Source: Anagrus nilaparvatae
Taxonomy: Eukaryota > Arthropoda > Insecta > Hymenoptera > Mymaridae
Direction of reading: 5' to 3'
DNA: 64,000 nt
Assembly: GCA_022575985.1 (NCBI GenBank)
Contig: JAKSXM010000040.1
Span: 16,324,001-16,388,000 of the forward strand
Shown: positions 10,201-22,325 of the stretch, in pieces
Layout: each line of letters begins with the position of its first letter
How positions within the stretch are numbered: position 1 is the first letter of the stretch
Program-made: the position numbers and the translations under genes
The notes under the pieces: generated by a model
What the model was told of the DNA's origin: nothing
The model's database searches: none
The model's input: only the letters and a program-made list of their open reading frames with translations

Positions 10201-13140
10201 ATTATGAACACATAACATAACCAAAAAGCTTAGTATTTTAGTAACGTTTTTTAGTATTTTATAACACTATGAGACTTTTTTTATAATAATCTTGAATTAT
10301 TAATAATTTTTTATATTTTCATTTAAAATAATACCTTCAAAAAAAACTTTAAAAAAATTATTTTCAGTAATTATTATGCTTACAAAAATGTATGGTCAAC
10401 GGGTAAACCTCCTTAAAATGAAAACATTTATTATTTATTTTCGATTGTCATCATATTATCACAGTTAACCCTAAATAAATCAATTTGACCAACAAAATAA
10501 CTGACTTTGATAGTAAAAATACTAAATTTTTGTTAATTGGGGATGCGGAACTTGGCTGCGTGTATTTTATCAAAAATTCTTGATATATAACCTTAAGCTT
10601 CCAGAATAATTTGTAGGTATTCATTTAAATTGGACATGATTTACCGTTTTTTGTGGGAAATTTCTTTGCTGTAAGAAATCAGCAAAAAAAAATTATTTTT
10701 GATTAAATTGGCATTAAGCAGAATTAAAATATCAAATTAAAAAAGAAGTTTTTGATTTATATACATTAGTTTATGCTAAAATAACCATGAATAACATGAA
10801 AATTTAATTCGAACTGTATGTGCATACTGTAGGTGCGTAAGTGGAAATTTAGAAAAAACATTAAAAAAACAGATTTTAATTTATATTTTGTTTGTGTTAC
10901 TTTCTAACGTACACAAGTAAAGTGCATAAGAATTTTCGGTATTAATCTTGGTTTTACCATACATCTATCTATGTTTGTAGGTGTTTGTGGTCGTGTGCAA
11001 ATTTGTTTATTCGTATTTTTTCCTGTATTTTTTCCTAATATTTGTATCACATCGTTGAATATATATCAATGCCTAAAAATTCCATTATTTAAAGTTTAAC
11101 AGATTTTATATGAAGAGTTCCAAAAAAAAAAATAAAGTATCTTAAGATGCCTAATTTTGATCTAAATAGCCAATCAAATATGTCAAGCAAATTCACGCGC
11201 TTATAATATAATTTTTTTGATCTATGCACCAGAAAATAAAATTTTATTAAATAAATTCTAATAGAGTTATAAATTGCATTTCAATATTGAATTTAATACT
11301 GATTTTATCATTTTCAACTAACAATAAATATACCTAGATGACTAAAATAAAACGAGACAAAATTTTGAAAAATTTTCTTTTTTATTCTGAATAAATTACA
11401 GTATTATTTATAATATTCTTTAGTAAAATGTTACTAAATACGAAAAAATACTGACAAATTTTTATTTTCGTACACGTACAAATATTATTATTATTTTATA
11501 TACTTTATAATAACCAACCCTGTATGGTTGTTTACATAACTATTGAGTATTTAAATTTGCTTTTACCAGAAATTTTGCATTAAATTGCAGACAAATTTTG
11601 ATAATTGAATATCTTTAAATAAAAATTAAAATTTTTTAGGAACTACAAAGACAAGGACATAATATAAGTGATGCAAACATCATTCAACTTAAAGTAAGTT
11701 AACCTATTAAACAAACAAAAAATGATAAAGCTATTCAATAAACGCAAAAATTCGCTTAACATAAAAAATTACTTCACTAATCATTACTTCATTAAACTTA
11801 AATTTAATTAAGCTTGTATGAAATCTGTATTTATAATTTATAAACCAAATTTTTATCCCTATGTAATTTCCGGAAGCGTATTTAAGAATCAAATTTTTAT
11901 AAAAAGTTGTCATTCAATTACAATATTGGTTTTATGTAAAAACTTTAATTTCTAAGATAAATCCAAAAATAAATTTTGATAGTGTACTTTCTGAATTCTT
12001 TTTACTCTTGAAAGCAGAATGCTAGCATTAATTATTTTCTTATCCTCTAATTCGTTATAAACTGAAGTCTTGAGACACCTTACAAATTCAACAGTACTAA
12101 AAAGTATTACTGTTTTTAAACTGAACGAATCCGAAGTGCAATGGCAAGTTTTATCTTACCTGATATTGATTAAAAAAAAAAGCATAAATACCGAATAAAC
12201 TTTGGATTTGTTCAGAGTAAAAATAGTATTTTTAGTAAAAATAGGTTTATTACCTCAATGAATAATAGTTGGATATGTTGGAAGGCTTGCAATTTTAAAT
12301 GAAATAATACTCTAATAATAAAATAATAAATAATAAATAATACTCTAATTTCTTCCATTTTAAATTTAAAATGGAAGAAATTTGATTTATTGATGTTAAT
12401 TACTAATGTTTTATGAAATTTGTCACTTGATTATATAATTTATTAATTTAGAAATATAGCATTATTTTGACAGTGATTATTTATTAACAAATGGCAGTTG
12501 AAGTAACAAAAATAATTTAAGATTTATTAAAAATTTTACTTTAAAAATTTACAATTGGCAAAATTTACAGTTAATAATTGACGCTTGAAATGCTAATAAC
12601 AAACGCTTCTTTAGATACTTATAACTAAACGAATGTTTTTGTTTTTATTATTCAAAGTTTAATGCATGAGAGATATTAATTCCAGGTTCTTCCTTCTAAT
12701 GCTTGACATTTTTTTTTAAGTAGAAATCTACTCTAAGATGTCATTCTATGTTTAAACTTGGCTAAAATATGTATTGGCAGTGAATTTATGAACAATATGA
12801 AAATATTTTGATTTTTGTTACATGAAAGGGGTTACTTCGTAACATTTCTTTTTGATACAAATGCAGGCATATATGCGGGATGCACTTTTGAAGTACAAAT
12901 GCGATGAAAAAATTAGCAGATTACAAATAAATCTAAAAAAAGTTTAATTAAAAATATATTTGGATTCAATATAATGATTGAAATAAATAGATATTTTATA
13001 ATTTTTAATAAAATAATAGTTTGTAAGTATTATTGGTTCATACATGAGACTGACAAAAACTCGAAAACAAAAATAAATATTAAATCTAGTAGCATTTACA
13101 AAATACTCGATTAGATTCAATATTATCATTGAAATATATA
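7272..13140. other. AT-rich stretch without recognisable genes
   Basis: About 5.9 kb of A/T homopolymer-rich DNA with no convincing ORF, RNA gene or complete element. Items seen: a small minus-strand frame at 8423-8310, a less AT-rich patch near 9100-9250, a G-run followed by TGTTAAAT near 9585-9605, and a palindrome at about 12348-12382. Confidence 0.6.
12348..12382. repeat. Near-perfect palindrome, ~35 bp
   Basis: ATTTCTTCCATTTTAAA is followed immediately by its reverse complement. It would form a cruciform or RNA hairpin with almost no loop. No flanking element was identified. Confidence 0.7.
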
Positions 13141-13183
13141 TGTTACGGGTAGAGTCAGATCACTGGAGACCTAGGTCTATCCG

Positions 13184-13292
13184 GATAAACCTAGGACTAT
13201 CCAAGCGGTGTTAGATAAAGTCTAATTCTTGATTTTGCTCATCTTTTTTATTCAACTTTATACGGTAACGCTTGGATAGTCCTACGTTTATC
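13184..13292. repeat. 24-bp inverted repeat pair
   Basis: 13184-13207 and 13269-13292 are inverted copies with one mismatch (core AGGACTATCCAAGCG), separated by about 61 bp. It is probably a miniature fold-back element or the ends of one. Confidence 0.65.
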
Positions 13293-13370
13293 TAAGAGGC
13301 TTGGATAAAGTCCGTTTAGTAAAAAATGTGAACAAGAATACAAATAGTATATTTTTATCCTAGGCCGCAA

Positions 13371-13690
13371 AAATAAATAATGGCCCAGATCGCGATCTGG
13401 GATATTCTTTTTATTCCCGGCCGTAGCGTGATTCGAAAATACGTGTTTTCTAGCCACTGACGAAGAAAAATTGTTTTTCTGGTCAGCGGCCAGAAGGCAC
13501 GTATTTCCCGGCCACTGCACGTCCGGCAAAGACGTGTTTTCTCGCCACTGATGCAGAAAAATTGTATACGACCCTGGGCCATAAAAAAAGAATGCCCCAG
13601 ATCACAGTTTACCATTAAGCTCGTAATTTACGTGCAATTTGGGCCATTCTTTATTTTTCTGGCCATGGGTCGTAATATACAATCACCATA
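13371..13690. repeat. Compound fold-back (MITE-like) sequence
   Basis: Contains a perfect 18-bp palindrome CCCAGATCGCGATCTGGG (13384-13401). It also holds an imperfect inverted pair around 13553-13600 and 13640-13680 (motifs CAGAAAAA, ACGACCC, GGCCA). A shorter relative occurs at 32708-32795, which shows this is a dispersed family. No target duplication was identified. Confidence 0.55.
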
Positions 13691-13813
13691 TAATTTTTGG
13701 GTTCCTCAAAGAGGAACCATTGTGTTAGGTCAAAATTTGATTTTCTATTTTTTGGCATATAAGCACGTATTGGGACCCCAGGAAGCTAAAAAACCGGTTT
13801 TTTTAAAAAAGTC

Positions 13814-13844
<31 letters not shown>

Positions 13845-13885
13845 ACGTACGTACGTACGTATGTAATCGGTGATATTTCACAAAC
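13691..13885. repeat. Repeat with palindrome and (GT)n/(ACGT)n microsatellite
   Basis: GGTTCCTC AAA GAGGAACC forms a palindrome near 13699-13718. Downstream, about 13815-13862, is a (GT)n run followed by GTAC repeats. It looks like a dispersed repeat with a microsatellite tail; no coding. Confidence 0.5.
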
Positions 13886-15238
13886 ATTATGGAATTAAGA
13901 CCTAATTTTTTTTTTTTTAATTTTTTCACCAAAAAAGCTCGAGGTACTTTGTTTTTTTTTAAATTTCGATGTAATACCTTATTTATTTCCATGAAAGTAC
14001 TTATATTTGAAAGTATGGTATTCACATGATATTTTGAATCGGATACTTAATTTTCTGAAAATTTTTTTTCTTAAATTTTTTCACAAAAAAATACAAAAAA
14101 TACCAATTTATTTTTTCTTTTTGGACGAAGTACCTAATTTATTTCCATGGAAGTACTAGTTTTAAGAACCTCGTTTATAGTAATTTTTTGGATCTGATAC
14201 TTAGTTTTTTCAAAATTTTTTTCTCAAGATTAAAAAAAAAAGAAAAATAAAAAAACTGCAATATATTTTTTTTTTGTGTAATAATACCTCATTTAATTCT
14301 ATGAAAGTACTGGTATCTGAAAATATTGTAACTAGTGATATTTCAAAACCATTATCGAATTAAGACCTAATTTTTTTTTCAACAATTTTTTTATTAAAAA
14401 AATCTAAAACCCCTCTTTTTTTTTAATTTGGATGTAATACCTCATTCATTTCCATGAAAGTACTTATACTTGAAAGTATGGTTTTTACTTGATATCTCCA
14501 ATCTGATACTTAATTTTTTGAAAATTTTTTTCCTAACATTTTTTTCACAAAAAAATACAAAAAATACCAATTTTTTTTTTCTTTTTGGACGAAGTACCTA
14601 ATTTATTTCCATGGAAGTACTAGTTTTAAGAACCTCGTTTATAGTAATTTTTTGGATCTGATACTTAGTTTTTTCAAAATTTTTTTCTCAAGATTAAAAA
14701 AAAAGAAAAATAAAAAAACTGCAATATATTTTTTTTTTTTGTGTAATAATACCTCATTTAATTCTATGAAAGTACTAGTATCTGAAAATATTGTAACTAG
14801 TGATATTTCAAAACCATTATCGAATTAAGACCTAATTTTTTTTTCAACAATTTTTTTATTAAAAAAATCTGAAACCCCTCTTTTTTTTTAATTTGGATGT
14901 AATACCTCATTCATTTCCATGAAAGTACTTATACTTGAATGTATGGTTTTTACTTGATATCTCCAATCTGATACTTAATTTTTTGAAAATTTTTTTCCTA
15001 ACATTTTTTTCACAAAAAAATACAAAAAATACGAAACTTTTTTTTCTTTTTTGACGTAGTACCTAATTTATTTCCATGGAAGTACTAGTTTTAAGAACCT
15101 CGTTTATAGTAATTTTTTTGGATCTGGTACTTAGTTTTTTCAAAATTTTTTTCTCAAGATTAAAAAAAAAGAAAAATAAAAAAACTGCAATATATTTTTT
15201 TTTTTGTGTAATAATACCTCATTTAATTCTAAGAAAGT
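13886..15238. repeat. ~464-bp tandem array, left part
   Basis: The landmark CCATGGAAGTACTAG recurs near 14145, 14609 and 15073, giving a period of about 464 bp. Units are built of A/T homopolymers around conserved AAGTAC motifs. The array resumes at 26589 after the LTR element. The next landmark, near 26886, falls one period on if the element is removed. Confidence 0.8.
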
Positions 15239-15279
15239 TGTTACGTATGGTAGGTCAAAATTGATATGCCTAACATTTG

Positions 15280-15297
15280 ATATATATATATAAATAG
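15280..15297 (+). promoter_or_regulatory. TATA-like promoter element in the 5' LTR
   Basis: Alternating TA run ending in TATAAATAG, about 40 bp inside the LTR, followed by ~430 bp to AATAAA. It is repeated at the equivalent place in the 3' LTR. Promoter activity is inferred. Confidence 0.4.
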
Positions 15298-15721
15298 TAA
15301 ACCCTATATCCGATAGCTGTATTAATGTTACAGACGACATAGGAACCCGCAGGTGCATTTCTGATGATGCTGATCTAGCACAATAGCGTGGGAAAAAAAG
15401 TCAGCTATGACATAAATTAGTAGGGATTTATAGGCGTTATAAACTGCATAAATCCCACCTCGCGATTCTAAGTAATAATTAGGGACGCATTCGCTAATTG
15501 GACGTGACGAGACCGACGCTTTTTTGTATTGGACGTTTCCCCAAAAATCTCGCTATATGGGCAGATTCATTTTAGATTATATATTGCCCTTCAGGCGCCC
15601 AAATTGCATTCTTTAAAATCATAACCATCGTTAATTAGAGTACTAACTCCCGTTATTAAGTATCTTTTATAATTCATTTGACTTATAGACTTAGACAGTT
15701 TTATTATCTATACTTATAATC

Positions 15722-15727
15722 AATAAA
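15722..15727 (+). terminator. Polyadenylation signal AATAAA in the 5' LTR
   Basis: Canonical hexamer, also kept in the 3' LTR, where it would end the genomic transcript. Confidence 0.4.
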
Positions 15728-16219
15728 GTGAAAGTTATATATCATATCAGTTATCAGTTATTATTGTGACAATTCCTTCTGTAATTAAGAACTTAGCCTC
15801 AGGTTAGGTTCATCCAGCTTAGATCGAACTCGAACTCATCTACAAATATATCAACTATAAACCAACCAAATAATAAACATACCAACTTATATAAAATACC
15901 TGGGGCAGTCAATATCCCCAGGATAAACTTATATTTAATATATTTATAATTATTTATATTTACGTATCCCTTGGATAAAACCTCACGATACGTAACATCA
16001 ATTGGCTCCCCAAAAGGAAAGCTGGTAAGAAGGAACAAGAGCATATTTCCTATCAAGATATCATTTACATTATATGGCAAAGAAAGGATTACGTTTTTGC
16101 CAAAAAGTTAAAAAAGAAACAAAACTAGATATATCAAATATACAAGACCAGTGAAAGAAAAAAAAATTTTTAAGCCGTTTTACCACACCATACTATCCAA
16201 AGAAAATTACTGATAAGCC

Positions 16220-16369
16220 ATGTCAAGCAGCAAGCCAAGCAGTGCTAAGCCGTGTAACAGCAAGCCAAGCAGTGCCAAGCCGTGGAACCGCATGCCAAGC
16301 AGTGCCAAAGCGTGTAGCAGCAAGCCAAGTAGTGCCAAGCAGCTCTTACCAGCAGATAAGTACCCTTAA
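16220..16369 (+). CDS. 49-codon ORF of four decapeptide repeats in the LARD leader
   Basis: ATG at 16220 (purine at -3) opens a frame made of four tandem 30-bp units (16229-16348), each encoding a variant of SKPSSAKPCN, then PADKYP and TAA at 16367-16369. The unit length is a multiple of three and no stop arises in any copy. That is notable in such AT-rich surroundings, though a 30-bp repeat keeps frame automatically. An upstream ATG at 16074 opens a separate 26-codon frame, which may reduce use of this start. No known domain. Alternatives: an RNA-level repeat (packaging or dimerisation signal) without translation. Confidence 0.35.
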   Translation: MSSSKPSSAKPCNSKPSSAKPWNRMPSSAKACSSKPSSAKQLLPADKYP

Positions 16370-17063
16370 AAAAAAAAAAATTTCTTTTTTCTTCCTTTCG
16401 TAAACCTCCGAGACATATAAGAAAATTTTTTTTAAAATAAAAATTTTTAAGAATTTTTTTTTTTAGAATAAGCTAAAAGATTACGTATCAAAATCCCTTT
16501 TTACCCTTATTACGGCAAAATAATTTTTTTTTATTTAAATCATTTAAAAATAAACAGAATTTATATTATCAACGTATGTTTTCAAACATTTTTTTCCCGC
16601 GACACCTAAATTCTATTATAAACATACTCCGCATTAAAAAAAGAATTCAAAATTTTTTTACTTTGCATCAAAAATTTGTATTTCAATATTTTTTTACTCG
16701 TGACATATCCGCTGTATCCAGCCTATTAAACACAAAATGATCCGGATAAAATTCTACCACCTCTTGCCTTCCAGTATTGTTTTCTCCCTGAAATTCATAA
16801 ATTTATTATTACTCCATGTCCTCAAACTATATTCCAAAATTTTTTTTATTTTTTATTATTAATATATACTCTCTCGTCCATATAAAACCTTACGTATTTG
16901 CTCAGTGCCCACAAAATATAAATCTTTCTGTAATATATAAAATTGTTCAACAGCCTCAAAATATAAAATTTTCGCATAAAATATAAAACTGCTCAACAGC
17001 CGCAAAATAAAAATTCTATCACAAATAAATTTGTTCAATAGCCTCAAAATATAAAATTACTAA

Positions 17064-18010
17064 ACTGCATCCCGATATTAAATTCAACAATTTCAAACTA
17101 AATTTAAAATTATTTGATTAAAATTAACCTCTTAGCAGTTAATTTTTAACCCAAAAATCAAAATATTACGCAAAATTTAAAACACGTATCCCAACCAAAA
17201 TATCAGACTTTAAACTGCATACCAATATTAAATTCAACTATTCTACACCAAATTTAAAATTATTTCATTAAAATTGACCCCATAGCAGCCAAAACTTAGG
17301 CCAAAAATCAAAATACTATGCAAAATTTAAAATATACATCCCAATAAATATTTCATACTTTAAATTGCATCCCGATACTAATTTCAACAATATTAAACTA
17401 AATATAAAATTATTTCATTAAAATTGACCCCATAACAGACAAAAGTTAGGCCAAAAACCAAAATATTATGCAAACTTCAAAATATACACTTCAATCAATA
17501 TTTCAAAATTTAAATTACATCCCGATATTAATTTGAACGTTTTTAAACCAAAATTAATCTAATTCCGGTAAAAATGACGTTATAAAAGCAAAATTCTAGG
17601 CCAAAAATCTAAAAAAATACACAATATTAAAATTTTAAACTCTTATCAATATTTTATATAACGAACAGCAAACCGATATTAATTTTAATGCTTTTAATCC
17701 AAAATTAATTTAATTTCGCTAAAATTTACCTTAAAATGGCAAAATTCTAGGCCAAAAATCTAAAAATTACACAATTTATAAAATATAAATCCCAATTAAT
17801 TTTTTATATAGCGAACAGCAAACCGATATTAATTTTAATGCTTCTAATCCAAAATTAATTTAATTTCACTAAAATTGACCTTATAATGGAAAAATTCTAG
17901 CCCAAAAATTTAAAATTTACACAATTTTAAAATTTTAAATTAAAATCAAATTTTTATATAATAAAGAGCAAACCGATATTAATTTTAACGCTTTTAAACC
18001 AAAATTATTT
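17064..18010. repeat. ~149-bp tandem array (about 7 units) inside the LARD-like element
   Basis: Units start near 17064, 17213, 17363, 17511, 17660, 17813 and 17956, each opening with a variant of AACTGCATCCCGATATTAA. Units at the right end share changes (GAACAGCAAACCGATATT) that the left ones lack, so the array has evolved by local duplication. Non-coding. Confidence 0.75.
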
Positions 18011-18645
18011 TAATTACCACATAAAAATCGCATGAGTATTATAAGTAAGAATAAAATATCATTAAATATAAAATAGCAAATAAATATTTTTAATTTTATT
18101 TCAGTACATTCAATGTTATCATAACCTTTTGTTTCTTTTTGTCTTAAAATTAATAAATGAATAGAAATTTTTGAAAAACATTAAAAACAAATTTTTTTTT
18201 AACAAAAAAATAATATAAATCTTAAATTCTTATTATAAAAAAATAATGTTCAAAAGTTGTTATTTTTTTTATGTTATTTATTTTTTATTTTTCAAAGAAA
18301 AAGCGCTAAATAATACGATAAATTAAATTTCATCTAAAAATTTTACTAAATAATTTTAAAAACACAAAAGCATAATTTTTTAATTACAAAAGAAAAACTT
18401 ATAATTATGAAAGATAAAAATGTATATAATTTTCTTTTCTCCCCTAAACTGCTCGGGATTTTTCCCAGTTGAAAATAATTGTTTGGATCAAACTTGTAGG
18501 GCGAGCTAGATCTTCGATCCCTTTATTTAAAGATGAATGGCCCTCACATTAACGTGGGGTGAGCTAGATTCCTGAATCTGGGAAGAGAGGTGAATGGCCC
18601 TCACATATAATCTAAGACAAAAAAAAAATATATAACTGCGCCTAA

Positions 18646-18886
18646 TCGCTTTTGCCAACTAAGCTACGGCGTCCGGGCCAATCCACCGACTTTATTTTGA
18701 CATCTTCTTGAATTTGAGAGGGCAACTAAAATTAATTAATTGTTTAAAAATATAACGAACGATAAATTCTTAAAATTATTATTAAAAATGGCACTAGGTC
18801 GAAGAGTTGCCCTCTCAAATTCAAGAAGATGTCAAAATAAAGTCGGTGGATTGGCCCGGACGCCGTAGCTTAGTTGGCAAAAGCGA
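18646..18886. repeat. Perfect 82-bp inverted repeat including half a tRNA-like gene
   Basis: 18646-18727 is the exact reverse complement of 18805-18886; the spacer is 77 bp. Each arm holds about 54 bp of upstream sequence plus the 5' half of the tRNA-like gene. Only the right arm continues into the 3' half. Confidence 0.85.
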
Positions 18887-18933
18887 TTTCACTAGATATG
18901 AAAGAATCGTGGGTTCGAGTCCCACCGGCTCTG
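18859..18933 (+). tRNA. tRNA-like gene (anticodon-loop AGA), probable pseudo-tRNA or Pol III unit
   Basis: D-stem GCTT/AAGC, anticodon stem TTTCA/TGAAA around loop CTAGATA, five-base variable region, T-stem GTGGG/CCCAC with loop TTCGAGT. The B-box GGTTCGAGTCC is consensus and the A-box TAGCTTAGTTGG is good. A T7 run (18937-18943) follows directly. The acceptor stem has only about four clean pairs plus mismatches. The anticodon would be Ser(AGA), but the long serine variable arm is absent. It is therefore probably not a decoding tRNA. Confidence 0.5.
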
Positions 18934-20399
18934 GCATTTTTTTCGATTTGAGAAATATTTATTATTTATTAATATCACTTTTTTTCAATTTATTTGTGTT
19001 TATAACACCATTACACAATTTTTCAGTTGTAAAAAATTATTGAAAAATTGAAAAAATTTTTCAATTAAATTTTCCACTACTATGTTGAGTATTTAAATGT
19101 ATACCACATGCAATAGTAGTATTATTAACATCTTTGTTCGTAAAGACCAATTCTAAAATTAATTAATTGTTTAAATATTAAATTCTTATTATAAAAAAAT
19201 AATTTTTTAAAGTTGTTATTTTTTTTATTTTATTTATTTTTTTTATTTTTCAAGTAAAAAGCGCTAAATAATACGAGAAATAAAATTTCATCTAAAAATT
19301 TTAATAAATAATTTTACAAACACAAAAGGATAATTTTTTTAATTACAAAAGAAAAACTTATAATTATGAAAGATAAAAATTTATATAAATTTCTTTTCTC
19401 CCCTAAACTGCTCGGGATTTTTCCCAGTTGAATATAATTGTTTGGATCAAACTTGTGGGGCGAGCTAGATCTTCGATCCCTAGATTTAAAGATGAATGGC
19501 CCTCACATTAACGTGGGGTGAGCTAGATTCCTGAATCTGGGAAGAGAGGTGAATGGCCCTCACATATAATCTAAGACAAAAAAAAATATAACTGGGCCTA
19601 ATTGCAGGGAAGAAATTTACTCTGGGACGATCGGTTGACAAATAGCTGCAGCACAGCTCAGCAAGTTCACACCCTTCATTTCAGAGTGAAATTTGGAGCA
19701 GATACGGGAGATGTAATTGAAGCTCAATAATGTATGTCCTAAATTTATGTAATATTGATATAAAAAAATATAATGATGAAGAAAAAAAAGAGATGATTAA
19801 TATAAATAAACAATAATTAAATAGTATATACAGAATATAGTACATACAGAAAAGAGATCAAGTAAGAGGGGAAATTTATATAAAAACCGAAACATAATTA
19901 TTAAGAATAAAATGTATGTAATATAAATATTATTTTTAAATTTTCTTATTGAGGGATAAATGAATAAATAAATAAATAATTAAACATTAAAATAAAAAAA
20001 AAATAAAAAAATAAAAAAATTTTTTCATTTCTTCTTATGATATTAATACTAATAGTAAATATTTCAATTTATTAAAAGTTTGTACCTGGAAATAGATTTA
20101 AATTAAATTTAATACGTGATTTTTTTTATTTTCTTAGAATGTACAGACCAGAATAAGACGATATTTTATGTTTTACATATTTTACTTATTTTACCAATGT
20201 GGCCTTTATCTTACATATTAATTTCATTTTTTCACGCGTTCATCATATGACAACATTTTAAATAAACTTCATATTCTTGAATGAAATTGCATGCTAATCA
20301 CATTTTTTATATATTTTTTATTCTTTCTCGTGCTTATCTACTTCCTTAATATCCTACACCATGATATGAAACCCGACCCAAATACTAAGATTAAACCCT

Positions 20400-21018
20400 G
20401 TTTTATCATATAAAATTTATCCGCATACTTTATGTAAAATATATCAAAATAATGCCAAATCTAACCTTGCAGAAGCAATTTTTACAATAACAAACTTCAA
20501 AATAAAAAAAAATAAAAAAAAATTTTTTAATTTTAAATATTAACTGCATTTTATATCATTATCGGTAAAATTATAATTAACTAACTTAAACGAAACTAAA
20601 TATACCATAATATTCCTAAAGTTAACCTTACAAAAGCAATTTTTTAGTGCAAAAATTTAAAATCTTGAAAATTTAAAAATTCAAACTTTAACCACTTTTT
20701 TTTTACCTATTTATAAATTTATAATAAATTAACTCATTAAATTATGTAATATATCGAATATTGTCAAAACTAGACTTGCAAAAGCAATTTTTTTAGCGCA
20801 AAAATCTTAATATATCAAAATTTTGTAAATTAACATAATATCTGCATTTTTTATATCTATTGACAAATTTATGATCAATTTAAACTTACTATATCCAAAT
20901 ATTGTCAAAATTAACCTTGAAAAAGCATTTTTTAGCGCAAAAATTTTAAAACACTGAAATTTTAAAAATTAACCACAATTTTTACATCTACTGACAAAAT
21001 TATAATCAATTAACTCAT
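20400..21018. repeat. Second tandem array (~145-160-bp units) in the LARD-like element
   Basis: The landmark CTTGCAAAAGCAATTTTTT recurs in variants near 20465, 20627, 20775 and 20916. The PIF element has inserted in it at 21019-21021. About 20222-20470 is also similar to 24405-24640 on the other side of the PIF element (shared GAAATTGCATGCTAATC). Confidence 0.65.
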
Positions 21019-21325
21019 ATTGGAAACGTTCATAAATAGAAATTTTAAAAGATTTTAATATGGCGGTCAAAGAGAGAGAGAAGCTAGATCTTAAAAATTG
21101 TCTGCGTCCGCAACAGCTGATGATCTGTTTTATCGACAAAAACATTATGCTCGAGAGCTACAATGGACGTGTCGTGTTTAGAACTTTAGGTTTGTGTGCA
21201 GAATTAAATTGTTTATAACAAATACGGCGTAACAACATACTTATAAGACGGGACGTGCTATTTTTTTTTTTAATGAAAGAAACAATATTCAATTAAAAGA
21301 AGTATTATTTTTTCATCGATAAAAA

Positions 21326-22273
21326 ATGGTAGAAGACTTGATTCTTTATGATGGTTTATTAAGTTCATCAAGTGATGATTTTTCTGATGAAAATGATGAT
21401 GAGAGGATGTTCATTAATGTAGTGAATGACAATAATAATCGTAATGGAAGAGGTTACAGGAGAATTCCTAGAGTAGTTGATTATATAGAGACTGTTATTG
21501 TAAGGTATAATATGGAAGAATTTAGAGGAACATTCAGGTAAGTTTAATAAATCAAAAAAAATAAGTAAAATAGACTGAAAATTGACTCTACTTTAAGGTT
21601 AAGACGTCCAACATTCGATTATGTGCTATTTTTAATTGGACCTGATCTTCAAAGAGTTGAGAACATTGGAAATATAACCATTTCACCAGAAAAACAATTG
21701 TATGTTTTCTTGATGTATTTGGGTACCAAAATGACACATAGGTATGCACCATATTAATATTGGTTTAATTGACATTGATTATTTATATGTATTTCAATTT
21801 ATTCTACTTAGATCCATTGCGAATCTTTTTGGTGTTGGCAAGTCAACAGCATGGGAAATTGTTTTTCGCTGCGTTGCAGCAATTTATCGTTACAGGAATT
21901 ATTTCATTAAATGGCCTACCCAAGATGAGTCTCGTATAATTGCTTTAAATTTCCAACGCAGAACAGGATTTCCTAATGTAAATGGATTAGTTGATGGAAC
22001 CGAAATAAAAATTCCAAGACCAACAGAAAATTCAGCATTTTATTTTAATAGAAAAAAATTTTGTTCCATAAAATTACAAGTATTAAAACTATTATTAAAA
22101 CCACAAAGATTTGTTATGAGATTATTTATTAATTTGTTTTTTAGGTTACTTGTAACCATAAACTAGAGTTTACTCATTGTTTTGCTGGTTTTCCTGGTGG
22201 TGCTCATGATGCAAGATCTTTTAAATACTCTGGGTTACAAGGAATGTGCACTGATGTAGATAATTTGTACTAA
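21326..22273 (+). CDS. Harbinger transposase (HARBI1-like nuclease), C-terminally truncated
   Basis: Four exons fit GT..AG rules and keep phase: 21326-21537, 21598-21741, 21812-22079 and 22145-22273. Exon 3 has a helix-turn-helix-like NLFGVGKSTAWEIV and the first catalytic Asp in LVDGTEIKI. Exon 4 has FPGGAHDARSF with the second Asp. The frame then stops (TAA 22271-22273) shortly after, so the third acidic residue and the C-terminal part of the DDE domain are missing. Full HARBI1-type proteins are clearly longer. Either the copy is internally deleted and inactive in cleavage, or a further exon is unrecognised; I see none before the convergent Myb gene. Confidence 0.75.
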
Positions 22274-22325
22274 CTTCATCATTACATAATTAGAAACTTA
22301 TTAAATTAAAATGTATTAATAACAA

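Larger units (their letters stand above)
15239..15997 (+). repeat. 5' LTR of the LARD-like element
   Basis: Carries a TATA-like stretch ending TATAAATAG (15280-15297) and AATAAA (15722-15727), as expected for U3 and the R/U5 boundary of an LTR. The terminal TGTTACGTA/TACGTAACA are inverted copies. Short ORFs here are incidental. Confidence 0.85.
18220..19605. repeat. ~430-bp direct repeat pair flanking a tRNA-like palindrome
   Basis: About 18220-18640 and 19170-19605 are close direct copies offset by 959 bp. Both contain GCGAGCTAGATCTTCGATCC and paired GAATGGCCCTCACAT motifs. Between them lie the palindrome and tRNA-like gene. Conserved GC-containing blocks inside an AT background suggest a structured or constrained segment; no coding. 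Confidence 0.75.

Noticed and set aside
15799..16080. 93-codon minus-strand frame with hydrophobic segments
   Set aside because: It spans the LTR/internal border antisense and is not kept in an equivalent position elsewhere.
16220..16369. 30-bp repeats as a CRISPR-like array
   Set aside because: Units are directly adjacent without unique spacers, in a eukaryotic retroelement.
18807..19043. 78-codon plus-strand frame
   Set aside because: It overlaps the palindrome and tRNA-like gene; chance frame.
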